A stretch of 64,000 bases of DNA from Pseudomonadota bacterium (GTDB lineage: Bacteria > Pseudomonadota > Alphaproteobacteria > Micavibrionales > UBA2020). Made by a program: the position numbers and the translations under genes. Below are positions 53,880 to 64,000 of the stretch, one piece after another (the stretch's first letter is position 1; each line of letters begins with the position of its first letter). The notes under the pieces were generated by a model. It was not told where the DNA came from, searched no databases, and worked only from the letters and a program-made list of their open reading frames with translations. The DNA is taken from the NCBI GenBank assembly GCA_021845905.1, contig JAJZVA010000006.1, positions 1 to 64,000 of the forward strand, given 5' to 3'.

Positions 53880-55100
53880 ATGTCCGCGCAAGAAGGCATA
53901 GGAAAGGGGTCTGCTGAAGACCTTATTTCTCCGGAAGCCGGACGCGACCTGCGGAAAAAAGACGTCAGATTGCAAAACATGACGCGCGCTTATCTTACGG
54001 CCTTAAGCGTCATCGCGCTGATTTCGATCCTCGGGCATTTTCTTACCGCGCACATCACAAGCCGCCAGCGCGAAAACGCCAACGTGACCTTCATGATCAC
54101 CAACCTGCGCTCTCTGGCCGACGAAACCGCCGCGCAAGCCTCGACGTTCCGCGCCACAAAAAATTCATTTGACGACAACCTGCTCGGCGGGGATATCGAC
54201 GAACTCAAGAACAAGCTGACGCAGATCGAAGCCTCCGGCAATGGCGCCATGCTGTCTCTTTTTCACGACCCCCGCTACATGCTGGGCGAAAGCGTGCTGA
54301 AATTCACCGGCATGGCCGCTCAGGTCGGCATGTTCGTGCGCACCGCGCAAGCAGCAAAAGCCGCGGAGGCGCTGTCCGATCTCGCGGACAAGCAGAGAAT
54401 TCTCGACCTCAACCTCGATCAGGCGCTCAGCCAGTACCGCGCCAACGTCATCGGAGAAATCAACAGCGCCTACAGCCTGCAATTTTACGGCGTCATCGTC
54501 ATTCTGGCCGTCCTTGCGCTCGAAATGCTCTTCATCTTCCGTCCGCTCGTCAGGAACCTTGAAGAATATCATGAAAGCATACTCCATCTCGCTCTGACCG
54601 ACATGCTGACGGGAATCAACAACCGCCGCGCCTTCATGCAGCTTGCGCGCGCGGGCCTCGACCACAGCAAGAGGCACAAAACGCCATTCGCTCTCGTCAT
54701 CATGGATCTCGACCATTTCAAATCGGTCAACGACACTTACGGACATAAAGTCGGCGATCTTGTGTTGCAACACTATACCGGTCTGATGCGGAAAACGCTC
54801 CGCTCGCACGATACGCTCGGGCGGATCGGCGGGGAGGAATTCGCCATCTTTCTCCCGCAGACGACGCCGGAAGAAGCCCTGCTCGTCATCGAACGCTTCC
54901 GCAAATGCGTCGCTGAAACGCCCTGCCCCTATACGGATGCGAACGGAGCTCCGCAAAAACTATCCTACAGCTCAAGCTTCGGGATCATCGCCACCGCGCA
55001 AAGCGCGCTAACCCTCGACGAACTGATCATCAAGGCCGATGAACAGCTCTACAAGGCCAAAGACAGCGGGCGCAACCGCGCGATCATGGAAAAAATCTAG
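53880..55100 (+). CDS. Membrane diguanylate cyclase (GGDEF domain)
   Basis: From the ATG at 53880 (GAGAGGG just upstream) the gene encodes 406 residues: a cytoplasmic N-terminus, a membrane helix (about 36-56), a periplasmic helical sensor region (about 57-195), a second helix (about 196-218) and a C-terminal GGDEF domain. The active site reads GGEEF (about 317-321). An inhibitory I-site RxxD (RSHD) lies five residues ahead, so product feedback is expected. It makes the second messenger c-di-GMP. The nearby TipF-like EAL protein could be a receptor, but that is conjecture. Confidence 0.93.
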   Translation: MSAQEGIGKGSAEDLISPEAGRDLRKKDVRLQNMTRAYLTALSVIALISILGHFLTAHITSRQRENANVTFMITNLRSLADETAAQASTFRATKNSFDDNLLGGDIDELKNKLTQIEASGNGAMLSLFHDPRYMLGESVLKFTGMAAQVGMFVRTAQAAKAAEALSDLADKQRILDLNLDQALSQYRANVIGEINSAYSLQFYGVIVILAVLALEMLFIFRPLVRNLEEYHESILHLALTDMLTGINNRRAFMQLARAGLDHSKRHKTPFALVIMDLDHFKSVNDTYGHKVGDLVLQHYTGLMRKTLRSHDTLGRIGGEEFAIFLPQTTPEEALLVIERFRKCVAETPCPYTDANGAPQKLSYSSSFGIIATAQSALTLDELIIKADEQLYKAKDSGRNRAIMEKI

Positions 55101-55111
55101 CCCGGTCTTTC

Positions 55112-55567
55112 CTAAACGACTTTCTCGCCCCATTTTTTGACGAGCGCTTCCTGTCGCCTGGCAATATCCTTCAGCCGCCGCTCGTTTTTGGCCTGCACGA
55201 CCTTGGCGACAAGCGGCGTGATTTTATTGTATATCATCCAGCCGACGAAGGCCCCGCCATAAGAAAGCAAGAGCATTTCCGGCTGCAACACGAGCTGGAA
55301 CGCGGCGTGGAGCGTTTGCCCCCTGTCCATCAGCGCGCACCATACCGGCACGGTGCCCGCCATGTTCATGGCGCCGATCGTCAGCCAGGCCGTCTTGCGC
55401 GGGTGATTGTCGACAATCGCCGCCACCACCGTCGGAATCATGCAGACGAAAAAGACGAGCGTGAACGACCGGAATATCACCGCCGCGACAAGCACCACGA
55501 AAAACGCGAACCGCGTCGAGAAAGACGTTTTGGATTTTTTTCCCTCTGCCGGTGCATCATCGTCCAT
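55112..55567 (-). CDS. Small polytopic membrane protein of unknown function
   Basis: From the ATG at 55567 (AAGGAGG 6 bases upstream) the gene encodes 151 residues. About four hydrophobic helices lie between residues 17 and 120 (for example FAFFVVLVAAVIFRSFTLVF and LLLSYGGAFVGWMIYNKI). A basic, probably cytoplasmic tail (KNERRLKDIARRQEALVKKWG) follows. I recognise no family. It starts 11 bases after the pseudokinase gene stop, so the two form an operon and may act together at the membrane. It converges on the diguanylate cyclase gene. Confidence 0.7.
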   Translation of the reverse strand: MDDDAPAEGKKSKTSFSTRFAFFVVLVAAVIFRSFTLVFFVCMIPTVVAAIVDNHPRKTAWLTIGAMNMAGTVPVWCALMDRGQTLHAAFQLVLQPEMLLLSYGGAFVGWMIYNKITPLVAKVVQAKNERRLKDIARRQEALVKKWGEKVV

Positions 55568-55578
55568 CGCCATCCTCC

Positions 55579-57705
55579 TTATAACACCCGCATCGCCCGC
55601 AACAAAAGATAGCCCGCGACGATCATCGCGCCGAGCGCGCAAGACACAAGCATGGCCACTTGCCGCCCCGTCGCCGCGCCGACATACTGCCGTTTGGCAA
55701 GCAGGCTTTGTATATGGTTTTTCTCCGCGACCAGCGCGGCGTACTCCTGACGGGCGTAGGCGAATCTTTGCGCGTCGTTGCGGATCAGGTTCGTATCGTC
55801 GACCAGATCAAGCAAGGCGGTCAAGTTTCCGGTGCCCTGCAGGGCGTTGACTTTTTTCGTCATGACCTGACGCAGGTCGCGGTCGTTGTAAAGGTCGATC
55901 ATCGGGGCGGTAAGAGAGATCAGCCATTTGCACAGGCCCGGCACGGGCGGCGCGGAAAAGCGCCGCTGGATCGCCGCCAGCACGCTGATGATGCCGATCA
56001 CCTGCTGCCCGCGGTTTTGGGAATTGACATAGCCGAAATAAGGGTCGATCATCTTTGGCTCGCGCACGGAAATAAAAGCCGCGATATGCCGGTCAAGCAC
56101 GGTATCGTTCGGAGAGCCCGAAACATCCTCCAGCGCGAGCAGGACGCCCCGCACCGAGAGGACAAAATGGTTCTTAAACATCGGGCTCATGCAGGGCGCC
56201 TCGACGTTCAGCATATAAAGGACCCGTTCAAGGCCGTATCCCGGCATTTTCTGCACAAGGGCGCTGCGGCATTTCTCAAGAGTGGAGAGCAATCCCGCCG
56301 CATCCGGCACATCGTCGAAAGACTGGCTGATCCATACATTGAACAGCTGCTGCTGTATCATCTCTCCATAGGGCTGGGTTTCGACACCGGTTGAAACCGC
56401 GCCGGAGAGAGCCGTTCCGAATCCCTCGGGAAAAATGGAGAGACCTTTATAGCGCACAGGCCCAAGCGGATCCATCGCCATGCAAACGCAAGACACCAGC
56501 CTTTCGCGTGAAGCTTCCTTTTCCTTGTCCCACATGCGGCCGAACCGGGCCTCAAGCCCCTTGTCATCGAAATTGCGCTTGAGCCAGACGTCGAACTGTT
56601 CCTTTTCTATTTCATCAGCCGCTTCGGAAACGTTTTCCGAGAACATTTGCGCCAAAGACCGCAGATCCCAAAACTTTCCGCCATGAAAAGTTATCGGCCG
56701 GGCGGCTTTCAGCGTCACGCGCGGCTGCTTTGGGCTAAGCCTTTGGCCGTCAAGCCAGGATAGCGCCGAGTCAATGCCCCAGCGCTGGTCCGGGTCGTCG
56801 CTCAGCACGCCGCGCAGGAACTCAGACAGTCCGCCGGGAATGCGTTCCTTGCCGATGATCATCGCATACGAGCCATGCTCTATCTTCTCATGGATAAGGT
56901 CGCGCGGCGACTTGCCTTGCAACAGGTTCATGCCGCGCGCCACCATCGCCACGCAAACGCCCAGCGCGTAAAGGTCGTCGACAAGCATGCCCGGCCCGCG
57001 CCCGGAAGGTTGCGCCGCGCCGCGCGCGATGGTCTCGTAAAGCGGGCTTTGCCGCAGCGATGGCGCGGTGGAAAGGCATTCGCCGAGAACGACGCGTTCC
57101 GCGCCCTCTGCGCCCGTCATATATATGTTTTCGGCGTTGATCGCCCGGTGGACGAACTCGACGTTGCGAAACTCCGCCAGCAACCGGATCATCGGCTCCA
57201 CCAGCACGGGAATGATCTTGTCTTCGGATATCCGGTAGGGCGGCGCATCGGGCGCGTCGATTATTTTTCTTCCCAGCGGCTTGTCGAAAATAAAAGCGAA
57301 TTTCTGGCTCCTGTCGGCGGGCCATTCGACGATACCCGCATCATGAAGTGTCATGAGATGGGGGCTTTTAATCGCCTTGTAAGAGCCGATATGCGTCACG
57401 CGCGGCATCGCCCGCCAGTCGCAGAGCAACGCGAACTGCTCGCCGGTCTGGCGGCGGTCTTTCGCTTCATAAGCTTGCGTGCCTGCAACGCCGCTGGCGA
57501 AAGCCGGGCATTCCCTGTCCGGAAAAATCTCGCTGTCCTGATTGACGAACAACCGGCCATCGGCAGTGGTGCGGCTGATGATGGAATAATAACTCGACTC
57601 AAGGCGCTTCTTGTTCGCTGCCTGACTGTCAACGGCGGACGCATCTCCCTGCCCGGACACCGGTTCCTGCCCTGAGGATTCGCTATTGCTCTCGTCTTCG
57701 GCCAT
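55579..57705 (-). CDS. Tail-anchored protein with a degenerate Ser/Thr kinase-like domain (pseudokinase)
   Basis: The protein has 708 residues. A protein-kinase-like region spans about 90-325. The catalytic-loop motif is VHRAINAENIY: the HRD aspartate is replaced by Ala188 while Asn193 is kept. The DFG position reads GEC (208-210). Later kinase features survive: DDLYALGV (243-250) and DPDQRWG (304-310). No clear P-loop or VAIK lysine is seen. A helical region of unknown fold (about 330-670) follows, then a single C-terminal membrane helix (about 683-702). It is likely a scaffold or signalling pseudokinase. The ATG follows GGGGGAGACTG. It is in an operon with the membrane protein gene at 55112-55567. 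Confidence 0.75.
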   Translation of the reverse strand: MAEDESNSESSGQEPVSGQGDASAVDSQAANKKRLESSYYSIISRTTADGRLFVNQDSEIFPDRECPAFASGVAGTQAYEAKDRRQTGEQFALLCDWRAMPRVTHIGSYKAIKSPHLMTLHDAGIVEWPADRSQKFAFIFDKPLGRKIIDAPDAPPYRISEDKIIPVLVEPMIRLLAEFRNVEFVHRAINAENIYMTGAEGAERVVLGECLSTAPSLRQSPLYETIARGAAQPSGRGPGMLVDDLYALGVCVAMVARGMNLLQGKSPRDLIHEKIEHGSYAMIIGKERIPGGLSEFLRGVLSDDPDQRWGIDSALSWLDGQRLSPKQPRVTLKAARPITFHGGKFWDLRSLAQMFSENVSEAADEIEKEQFDVWLKRNFDDKGLEARFGRMWDKEKEASRERLVSCVCMAMDPLGPVRYKGLSIFPEGFGTALSGAVSTGVETQPYGEMIQQQLFNVWISQSFDDVPDAAGLLSTLEKCRSALVQKMPGYGLERVLYMLNVEAPCMSPMFKNHFVLSVRGVLLALEDVSGSPNDTVLDRHIAAFISVREPKMIDPYFGYVNSQNRGQQVIGIISVLAAIQRRFSAPPVPGLCKWLISLTAPMIDLYNDRDLRQVMTKKVNALQGTGNLTALLDLVDDTNLIRNDAQRFAYARQEYAALVAEKNHIQSLLAKRQYVGAATGRQVAMLVSCALGAMIVAGYLLLRAMRVL

Positions 57706-57779
57706 CAGTCTCCCCCGATTCCATCATAACGCCAATCAGGGGTGGCTTTCAGTAATAAAAATTTTAACAGAATATATCT

Positions 57780-59270
57780 CTACAGGCCGCCGTGGGCGAC
57801 CAGCTTGATCTCAAGATAGTCTTCGATGCCGTATTTCGAGCCTTCCTTGCCGATGCCTGAATGCTTCCAGCCCCCGAACGGCGCCTGGGGCGTGGCGATG
57901 GAGATGCTGTTGGCGCCGACCATGCCATATTCCAGCGCCTCGGAAACACGCCAGATGCGCGCCGTGTCGCGGGTGAAGAAATAAGCGGCAAGCCCGTACG
58001 ACGTGTCGTTGGCCAGTTTGATGGCTTCCGCCTCGGTCTTGAACTTGAAGAGCGGCGCCAGCGGCCCGAACGTTTCTTCCCTGAAGCATTGCATCTGCGG
58101 CGTCGCGCCTTTCAGCACGGTCGGCTCGAAAAATGTCTTGCCTTTCGCATGGCGCTTGCCGCCGGTCATGAGTTTCGCGCCGTGCTCTACGGCGTCTTGC
58201 AGATGACGCTCTACTTTTTCAAGGCCTTTCATGTTGATCATCGGGCCGACGTCGACCTTGCTTTCCAAACCGTTGCCGATCTTCATCGCCTTGACGGCGG
58301 CGGTGAACTTCATAGCGAACTTGTCGTAGATGCCCTCCTGCACGAAAATGCGGTTGGCGCAAATGCAGGTTTGCCCCGCATTGCGGAATTTCGACGCGAT
58401 CGCGGCGGGTACTGCGAGCGACAGATCAGCATCGTCGAAGACGATGAACGGCGCGTTGCCGCCAAGTTCCAAAGACACCTTCTTGACCGTCGGCGCGCAC
58501 TGCGCCATCAGCGTTTTTCCGACGGCGGTCGATCCGGTGAAGCTGAGTTTGCGCACATGAATGTTGTCCGTCATCTCCTTGCCGATCGGCTGCGGATCGC
58601 CGGTGACGATATTGAACACGCCCTTGGGAATGCCGGCGCGCGCCGCGAGCTCCGCCAGCGCCAGGGCCGAAAACGGCGTCAGCTCCGAAGGCTTGATCAC
58701 CACGGTGCAACCGGCGGCCAGCGCGGGCGCGGACTTGCGCGTGATCATCGAGGAAGGAAAATTCCACGGCGTGATCATCGCGCAGACGCCGACGGGCTGC
58801 TTGTACGTCACCAGCCTCTGCCCGCTGTTGTCTGGCGGAATGACGTCGCCGTAAACGCGGCGGCCCTCTTCGGCCATCCATTCGACGTAACCGATGCCGC
58901 TCGTAATCTCGGAGCGGGCCTGATCGTAAGGCTTGCCCTGCTCGCTGGTCAGGATGCGGCAGAGATCGTCAAGATGCTCCGTCTGCAAGGCCGCCCATTT
59001 TCTCAAAATCGCGCAACGCTCTTCTGCGGGAACCGCCCGCCAGACATCCCACGCCATGCGCGCCGCCTTGATGGCGATGCGCGTCTCCGCCGCGCCAAGA
59101 TTGGGAACCGTGCCGAGAAGCCCGTCCGTCGCCGGATTGAAGACATCGATTGCCGCGCCCTTCGCCGCAACCCACTGGCCGTTGATGTAGGCCTGCTGAC
59201 GGAACAGCCCTTCATCCTTGAGCTTGATGGCGGGCGTGTAGGATTTCTTTCTGGCGATGGAACTGCGCAT
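57780..59270 (-). CDS. gabD: NAD(P)-dependent succinate-semialdehyde dehydrogenase
   Basis: This aldehyde dehydrogenase has 496 residues. Family motifs are TPWNFPSSMITRKSAPALAAG, the cofactor KPSELTPFSALALAELA, LSFTGSTAVGK, the catalytic base ELGGNAPFIVFDDADL, and the nucleophile cysteine in NAGQTCICANR. The last is a CxC arrangement typical of GabD-type enzymes. KLKDEGLFRQQAYINGQWV near the N-terminus also matches GabD. It oxidises succinate semialdehyde to succinate. The start is the ATG at 59270; the ATG at 59285 forms part of its AAGGAG ribosome site region. No gabT is adjacent, so the physiological aldehyde is uncertain. Confidence 0.88.
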   Translation of the reverse strand: MRSSIARKKSYTPAIKLKDEGLFRQQAYINGQWVAAKGAAIDVFNPATDGLLGTVPNLGAAETRIAIKAARMAWDVWRAVPAEERCAILRKWAALQTEHLDDLCRILTSEQGKPYDQARSEITSGIGYVEWMAEEGRRVYGDVIPPDNSGQRLVTYKQPVGVCAMITPWNFPSSMITRKSAPALAAGCTVVIKPSELTPFSALALAELAARAGIPKGVFNIVTGDPQPIGKEMTDNIHVRKLSFTGSTAVGKTLMAQCAPTVKKVSLELGGNAPFIVFDDADLSLAVPAAIASKFRNAGQTCICANRIFVQEGIYDKFAMKFTAAVKAMKIGNGLESKVDVGPMINMKGLEKVERHLQDAVEHGAKLMTGGKRHAKGKTFFEPTVLKGATPQMQCFREETFGPLAPLFKFKTEAEAIKLANDTSYGLAAYFFTRDTARIWRVSEALEYGMVGANSISIATPQAPFGGWKHSGIGKEGSKYGIEDYLEIKLVAHGGL

Positions 59271-59432
59271 GACGTTCTCCTTCATTCAAATTTTCAGGAT
59301 CTTATATTAACGTGTCAACGCAGCAGACGGTATGATTCTAAAACAAGGCTATAAGAAAAATAGTGCATTACCGCAATACAGACTGAACCTTATGTATATT
59401 AAGGAATATGGCTACGTGGCATTCGGAAAAGT

Positions 59433-59846
59433 TTAAACGGCGGCGAGCTTCGCTTCGGCAATGGCGATATCGCGGGCAAGATCCGCCTTGGCGACGTCAT
59501 CCACGGCATCTGAAGCCGCACTGCGCAATTCTTCAAGCTTTTGCTCGACTGCGACGCTGTCGATATCATTCACGTTCACCGCTTCCTCGGCGAGCACGGT
59601 GCAAAGCGCGCCCGTCACGTCGGCGACCCCGCCCGAGACAAAAATGTGCTTCATCTCGCCCGACGGGTGCTGCACGGCAATCACGCCCGGGCGCAGGCTC
59701 GATACCACCGGCGCATGATCCGCCAGAACGCCGAATTCGCCCTCGCCGCCCGGCACGACAACCATCGTCACGTCTTCCGACGCGAGGATGCGTTCCGGCG
59801 CAACCAGTTCAAACCTGAATGTTTTGCTGGAGAGCGGAGCCGTCAT
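59433..59846 (-). CDS. atpC: ATP synthase F1 epsilon subunit
   Basis: The protein has 137 residues: an N-terminal beta-sandwich (FRFELVAPERILASEDVTMVVVPGGEGEFGVLADHAPVVSSLRPG) and a C-terminal helical hairpin (EEAVNVNDIDSVAVEQKLEEL onward). This subunit joins the rotor and regulates ATP hydrolysis. The start at 59846 follows AGGCGG; an upstream extension overlaps atpD. It begins 4 bases after the atpD stop and is the last gene of the unit. Confidence 0.95.
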   Translation of the reverse strand: MTAPLSSKTFRFELVAPERILASEDVTMVVVPGGEGEFGVLADHAPVVSSLRPGVIAVQHPSGEMKHIFVSGGVADVTGALCTVLAEEAVNVNDIDSVAVEQKLEELRSAASDAVDDVAKADLARDIAIAEAKLAAV

Positions 59847-59850
59847 AATT

Positions 59851-61332
<1,482 letters not shown>

Positions 61333-61336
61333 CTAT

Positions 61337-62221
61337 TTATACGGCTTCCGCGCCGGAAATAATCTCGATCAGTTCCTTGGTGATGTAGGCCTGACGCGCG
61401 CGGTTGTAGCGCAACGTCAACTTGTTGATCATGTCGCCTGCGTTGCGCGTCGCGTTGTCCATCGCGGTCATGCGCGCGGCCTGCTCGCCCGCGGCGCTGT
61501 CGAGCAACGCGCGGAAAATCTGCACCGAGAGGTTGCGGGGCAGAAGATCCTTGAGAATCTCCTCCGCATCCGGCTCGAACTCATAAACGGCTTCCGGCTC
61601 CGCCGCCACTTCTTCGTCTTTCTCGGGCACGAAGAAAGGGATCAGCTGCGTCGACGTCGGCACCTGCGCAATCACGGACTTGAAGCGGTTGAACAACACA
61701 TGACAGACGTCGAACTCGCGGCGCGCGCCCATGTCCATGATGAAGCGCGAGACCTCCATCGCGTCGGCGAACGTCAGGCGCTTCTTGCCCAGACCTTCGA
61801 AAGTATGGATGATCTTGCTTGCGAATTCGCGCTTCAAAACATCGCGCCCCTTGCGGCCGACGCAGATGATTTTCACGTCCTTGTTCTCGTCGAGCAGTTC
61901 GCGGATTTGCGCGCGCGCCTTGCGGACGATGGAACCGTTGAAACCGCCGCAGAGGCCACGGTCGGACGTGATCACCAAAACCAAATGCGTATCCTGATTG
62001 CCTGTTCCCGCGAGCAGAAAGGGCGAACTGTCGTCGATGTTGATCTTGGCGACAAGACGGCTCAGCATGTCGAACATCTTGGTGGCGTAAGGCTGGCTTG
62101 CCTCAGCCTGGATCTGGGCGCGACGCAACTTCGACGCCGCGACCATCTTCATGGCCGAGGTGATCTTGCGCGTGGACTTCACGCTGGCGATCCGGTTTCT
62201 GTATTCCTTCAAAGAAGGCAT
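61337..62221 (-). CDS. atpG: ATP synthase F1 gamma subunit
   Basis: This rotor stalk subunit has 294 residues. The N-terminal coiled coil ([33 protein letters not shown]) and C-terminal coiled coil ([37 protein letters not shown], read in parts) flank a Rossmann-like middle with [14 protein letters not shown]. It begins two bases after the small unknown gene; its ribosome site (GGGAG) lies within that gene's last codons, so the two are likely translationally coupled. Confidence 0.97.
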   Translation of the reverse strand: MPSLKEYRNRIASVKSTRKITSAMKMVAASKLRRAQIQAEASQPYATKMFDMLSRLVAKINIDDSSPFLLAGTGNQDTHLVLVITSDRGLCGGFNGSIVRKARAQIRELLDENKDVKIICVGRKGRDVLKREFASKIIHTFEGLGKKRLTFADAMEVSRFIMDMGARREFDVCHVLFNRFKSVIAQVPTSTQLIPFFVPEKDEEVAAEPEAVYEFEPDAEEILKDLLPRNLSVQIFRALLDSAAGEQAARMTAMDNATRNAGDMINKLTLRYNRARQAYITKELIEIISGAEAV

Positions 62222-62222
62222 C

Positions 62223-62480
62223 TTACATCATCTCCCAGTGAACCACACCCTTGCATGCCTTCAATTCACGCACGATTTCCTCACCGACCTTGCGTTCCAC
62301 CCCTGCGAAAAACTCGCCCTCATATTCATGACCTTGCACAACTTGCGATGGTTTCATCTTGAGGCTGCGCTTGCTGAAAACATCGCTGACCGCTTTCAAA
62401 TCCGGAGCGCTAAAATCACCGCTTCTTGCCGCATCGACAAGATCTTTACGCAATCTGATAAAGAGGACGGTCTTTGACAT
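62223..62480 (-). CDS. Unknown 85-residue protein embedded between atpA and atpG
   Basis: I do not recognise this protein. Its ATG (62480) directly abuts the atpA stop (TAAATG) and its TAA ends one base before the atpG ATG, so it fills the intergenic space exactly. It is soluble with no signal or membrane segment. Pattern: a short beta strand (TVLFIRLR), a helix ([20 protein letters not shown]), [14 protein letters not shown], then [32 protein letters not shown], suggesting beta-alpha-beta units. It does not match the alphaproteobacterial zeta inhibitor (DUF1476) pattern as I know it. Location suggests a role linked to ATP synthase, but none can be assigned. Confidence 0.7.
   Translation of the reverse strand: MSKTVLFIRLRKDLVDAARSGDFSAPDLKAVSDVFSKRSLKMKPSQVVQGHEYEGEFFAGVERKVGEEIVRELKACKGVVHWEMM

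Positions 62481-64000
<1,520 letters not shown>

Overview
This window comes from a fairly GC-rich alphaproteobacterium. The evidence is the gene order of several conserved blocks: tRNA-Trp/secE/nusG; rpmH-rnpA-yidD-yidC-engB; the aa3 oxidase run coxB-ctaD-ctaB-coxF-ctaE-DUF983-SURF1-thrC; and atpA-atpG-atpD-atpC. It also has PHB metabolism genes, a fused indolepyruvate oxidoreductase and a TipF-like EAL protein. The lineage cannot be named from sequence alone. A DotA/TraY protein, a possible DotL-like fragment and an ankyrin protein hint at a type IVB secretion history. The 7.8-kb two-partner-secretion adhesin points to surface attachment.

Layout. 0-0.5 kb: the 5' end of an IS transposase, a perfect 36-bp palindrome and a truncated cupin gene. 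0.5-1.9 kb: polyhydroxybutyrate genes (phaB, phasin) with a terminator, a promoter and an operator-like site. 2.1-5.4 kb: methionine synthesis (metF-metE). 5.6-8.9 kb: tyrosine/homogentisate catabolism (hppD-hmgA-fumarylacetoacetase), lacking maiA. 8.9-10.2 kb: Nudix hydrolase, nusG, secE, tRNA-Trp. 10.5-12.7 kb: carbonic anhydrase, a PAP2-type membrane phosphatase, a PH-like membrane protein. 12.7-22.2 kb: giant TpsA adhesin and its TpsB transporter. 22.5-24 kb: small DotL-like protein, tRNA-Arg(CCG), cyclic-nucleotide-binding protein. 24.1-27.4 kb: rpmH to engB. 27.5-35.1 kb: cytochrome c oxidase and assembly genes (Cox11/ctaG missing) ending in thrC. 35.2-37.4 kb: degenerate EAL protein and HAD phosphatase. 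37.5-40.7 kb: isolated dotA/traY-like gene with its own promoter and terminator. 40.7-46.4 kb: yejABEF peptide importer. 46.4-50.8 kb: ankyrin-repeat gene with an apparent A-tract frameshift, then a large indolepyruvate:ferredoxin oxidoreductase. 51-55.1 kb: small unknown gene, rpsU with an unusual start, aminopeptidase P, diguanylate cyclase. 55.1-59.3 kb: pseudokinase/membrane-protein pair and succinate-semialdehyde dehydrogenase. 59.4-64 kb: F1-ATPase genes, with an unknown 85-residue gene fitted exactly between atpA and atpG; atpA runs off the right edge.

The most unusual items are the extra small gene embedded in the atp operon, the ankyrin gene whose natural start is one base out of frame across an A8 tract, the dispersed type IVB secretion-like genes, the pseudokinase pair, and rpsU, whose best Shine-Dalgarno site points to a non-canonical AUC start. 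All functional calls rest on reading the translated sequence and on family knowledge; no database search was run.
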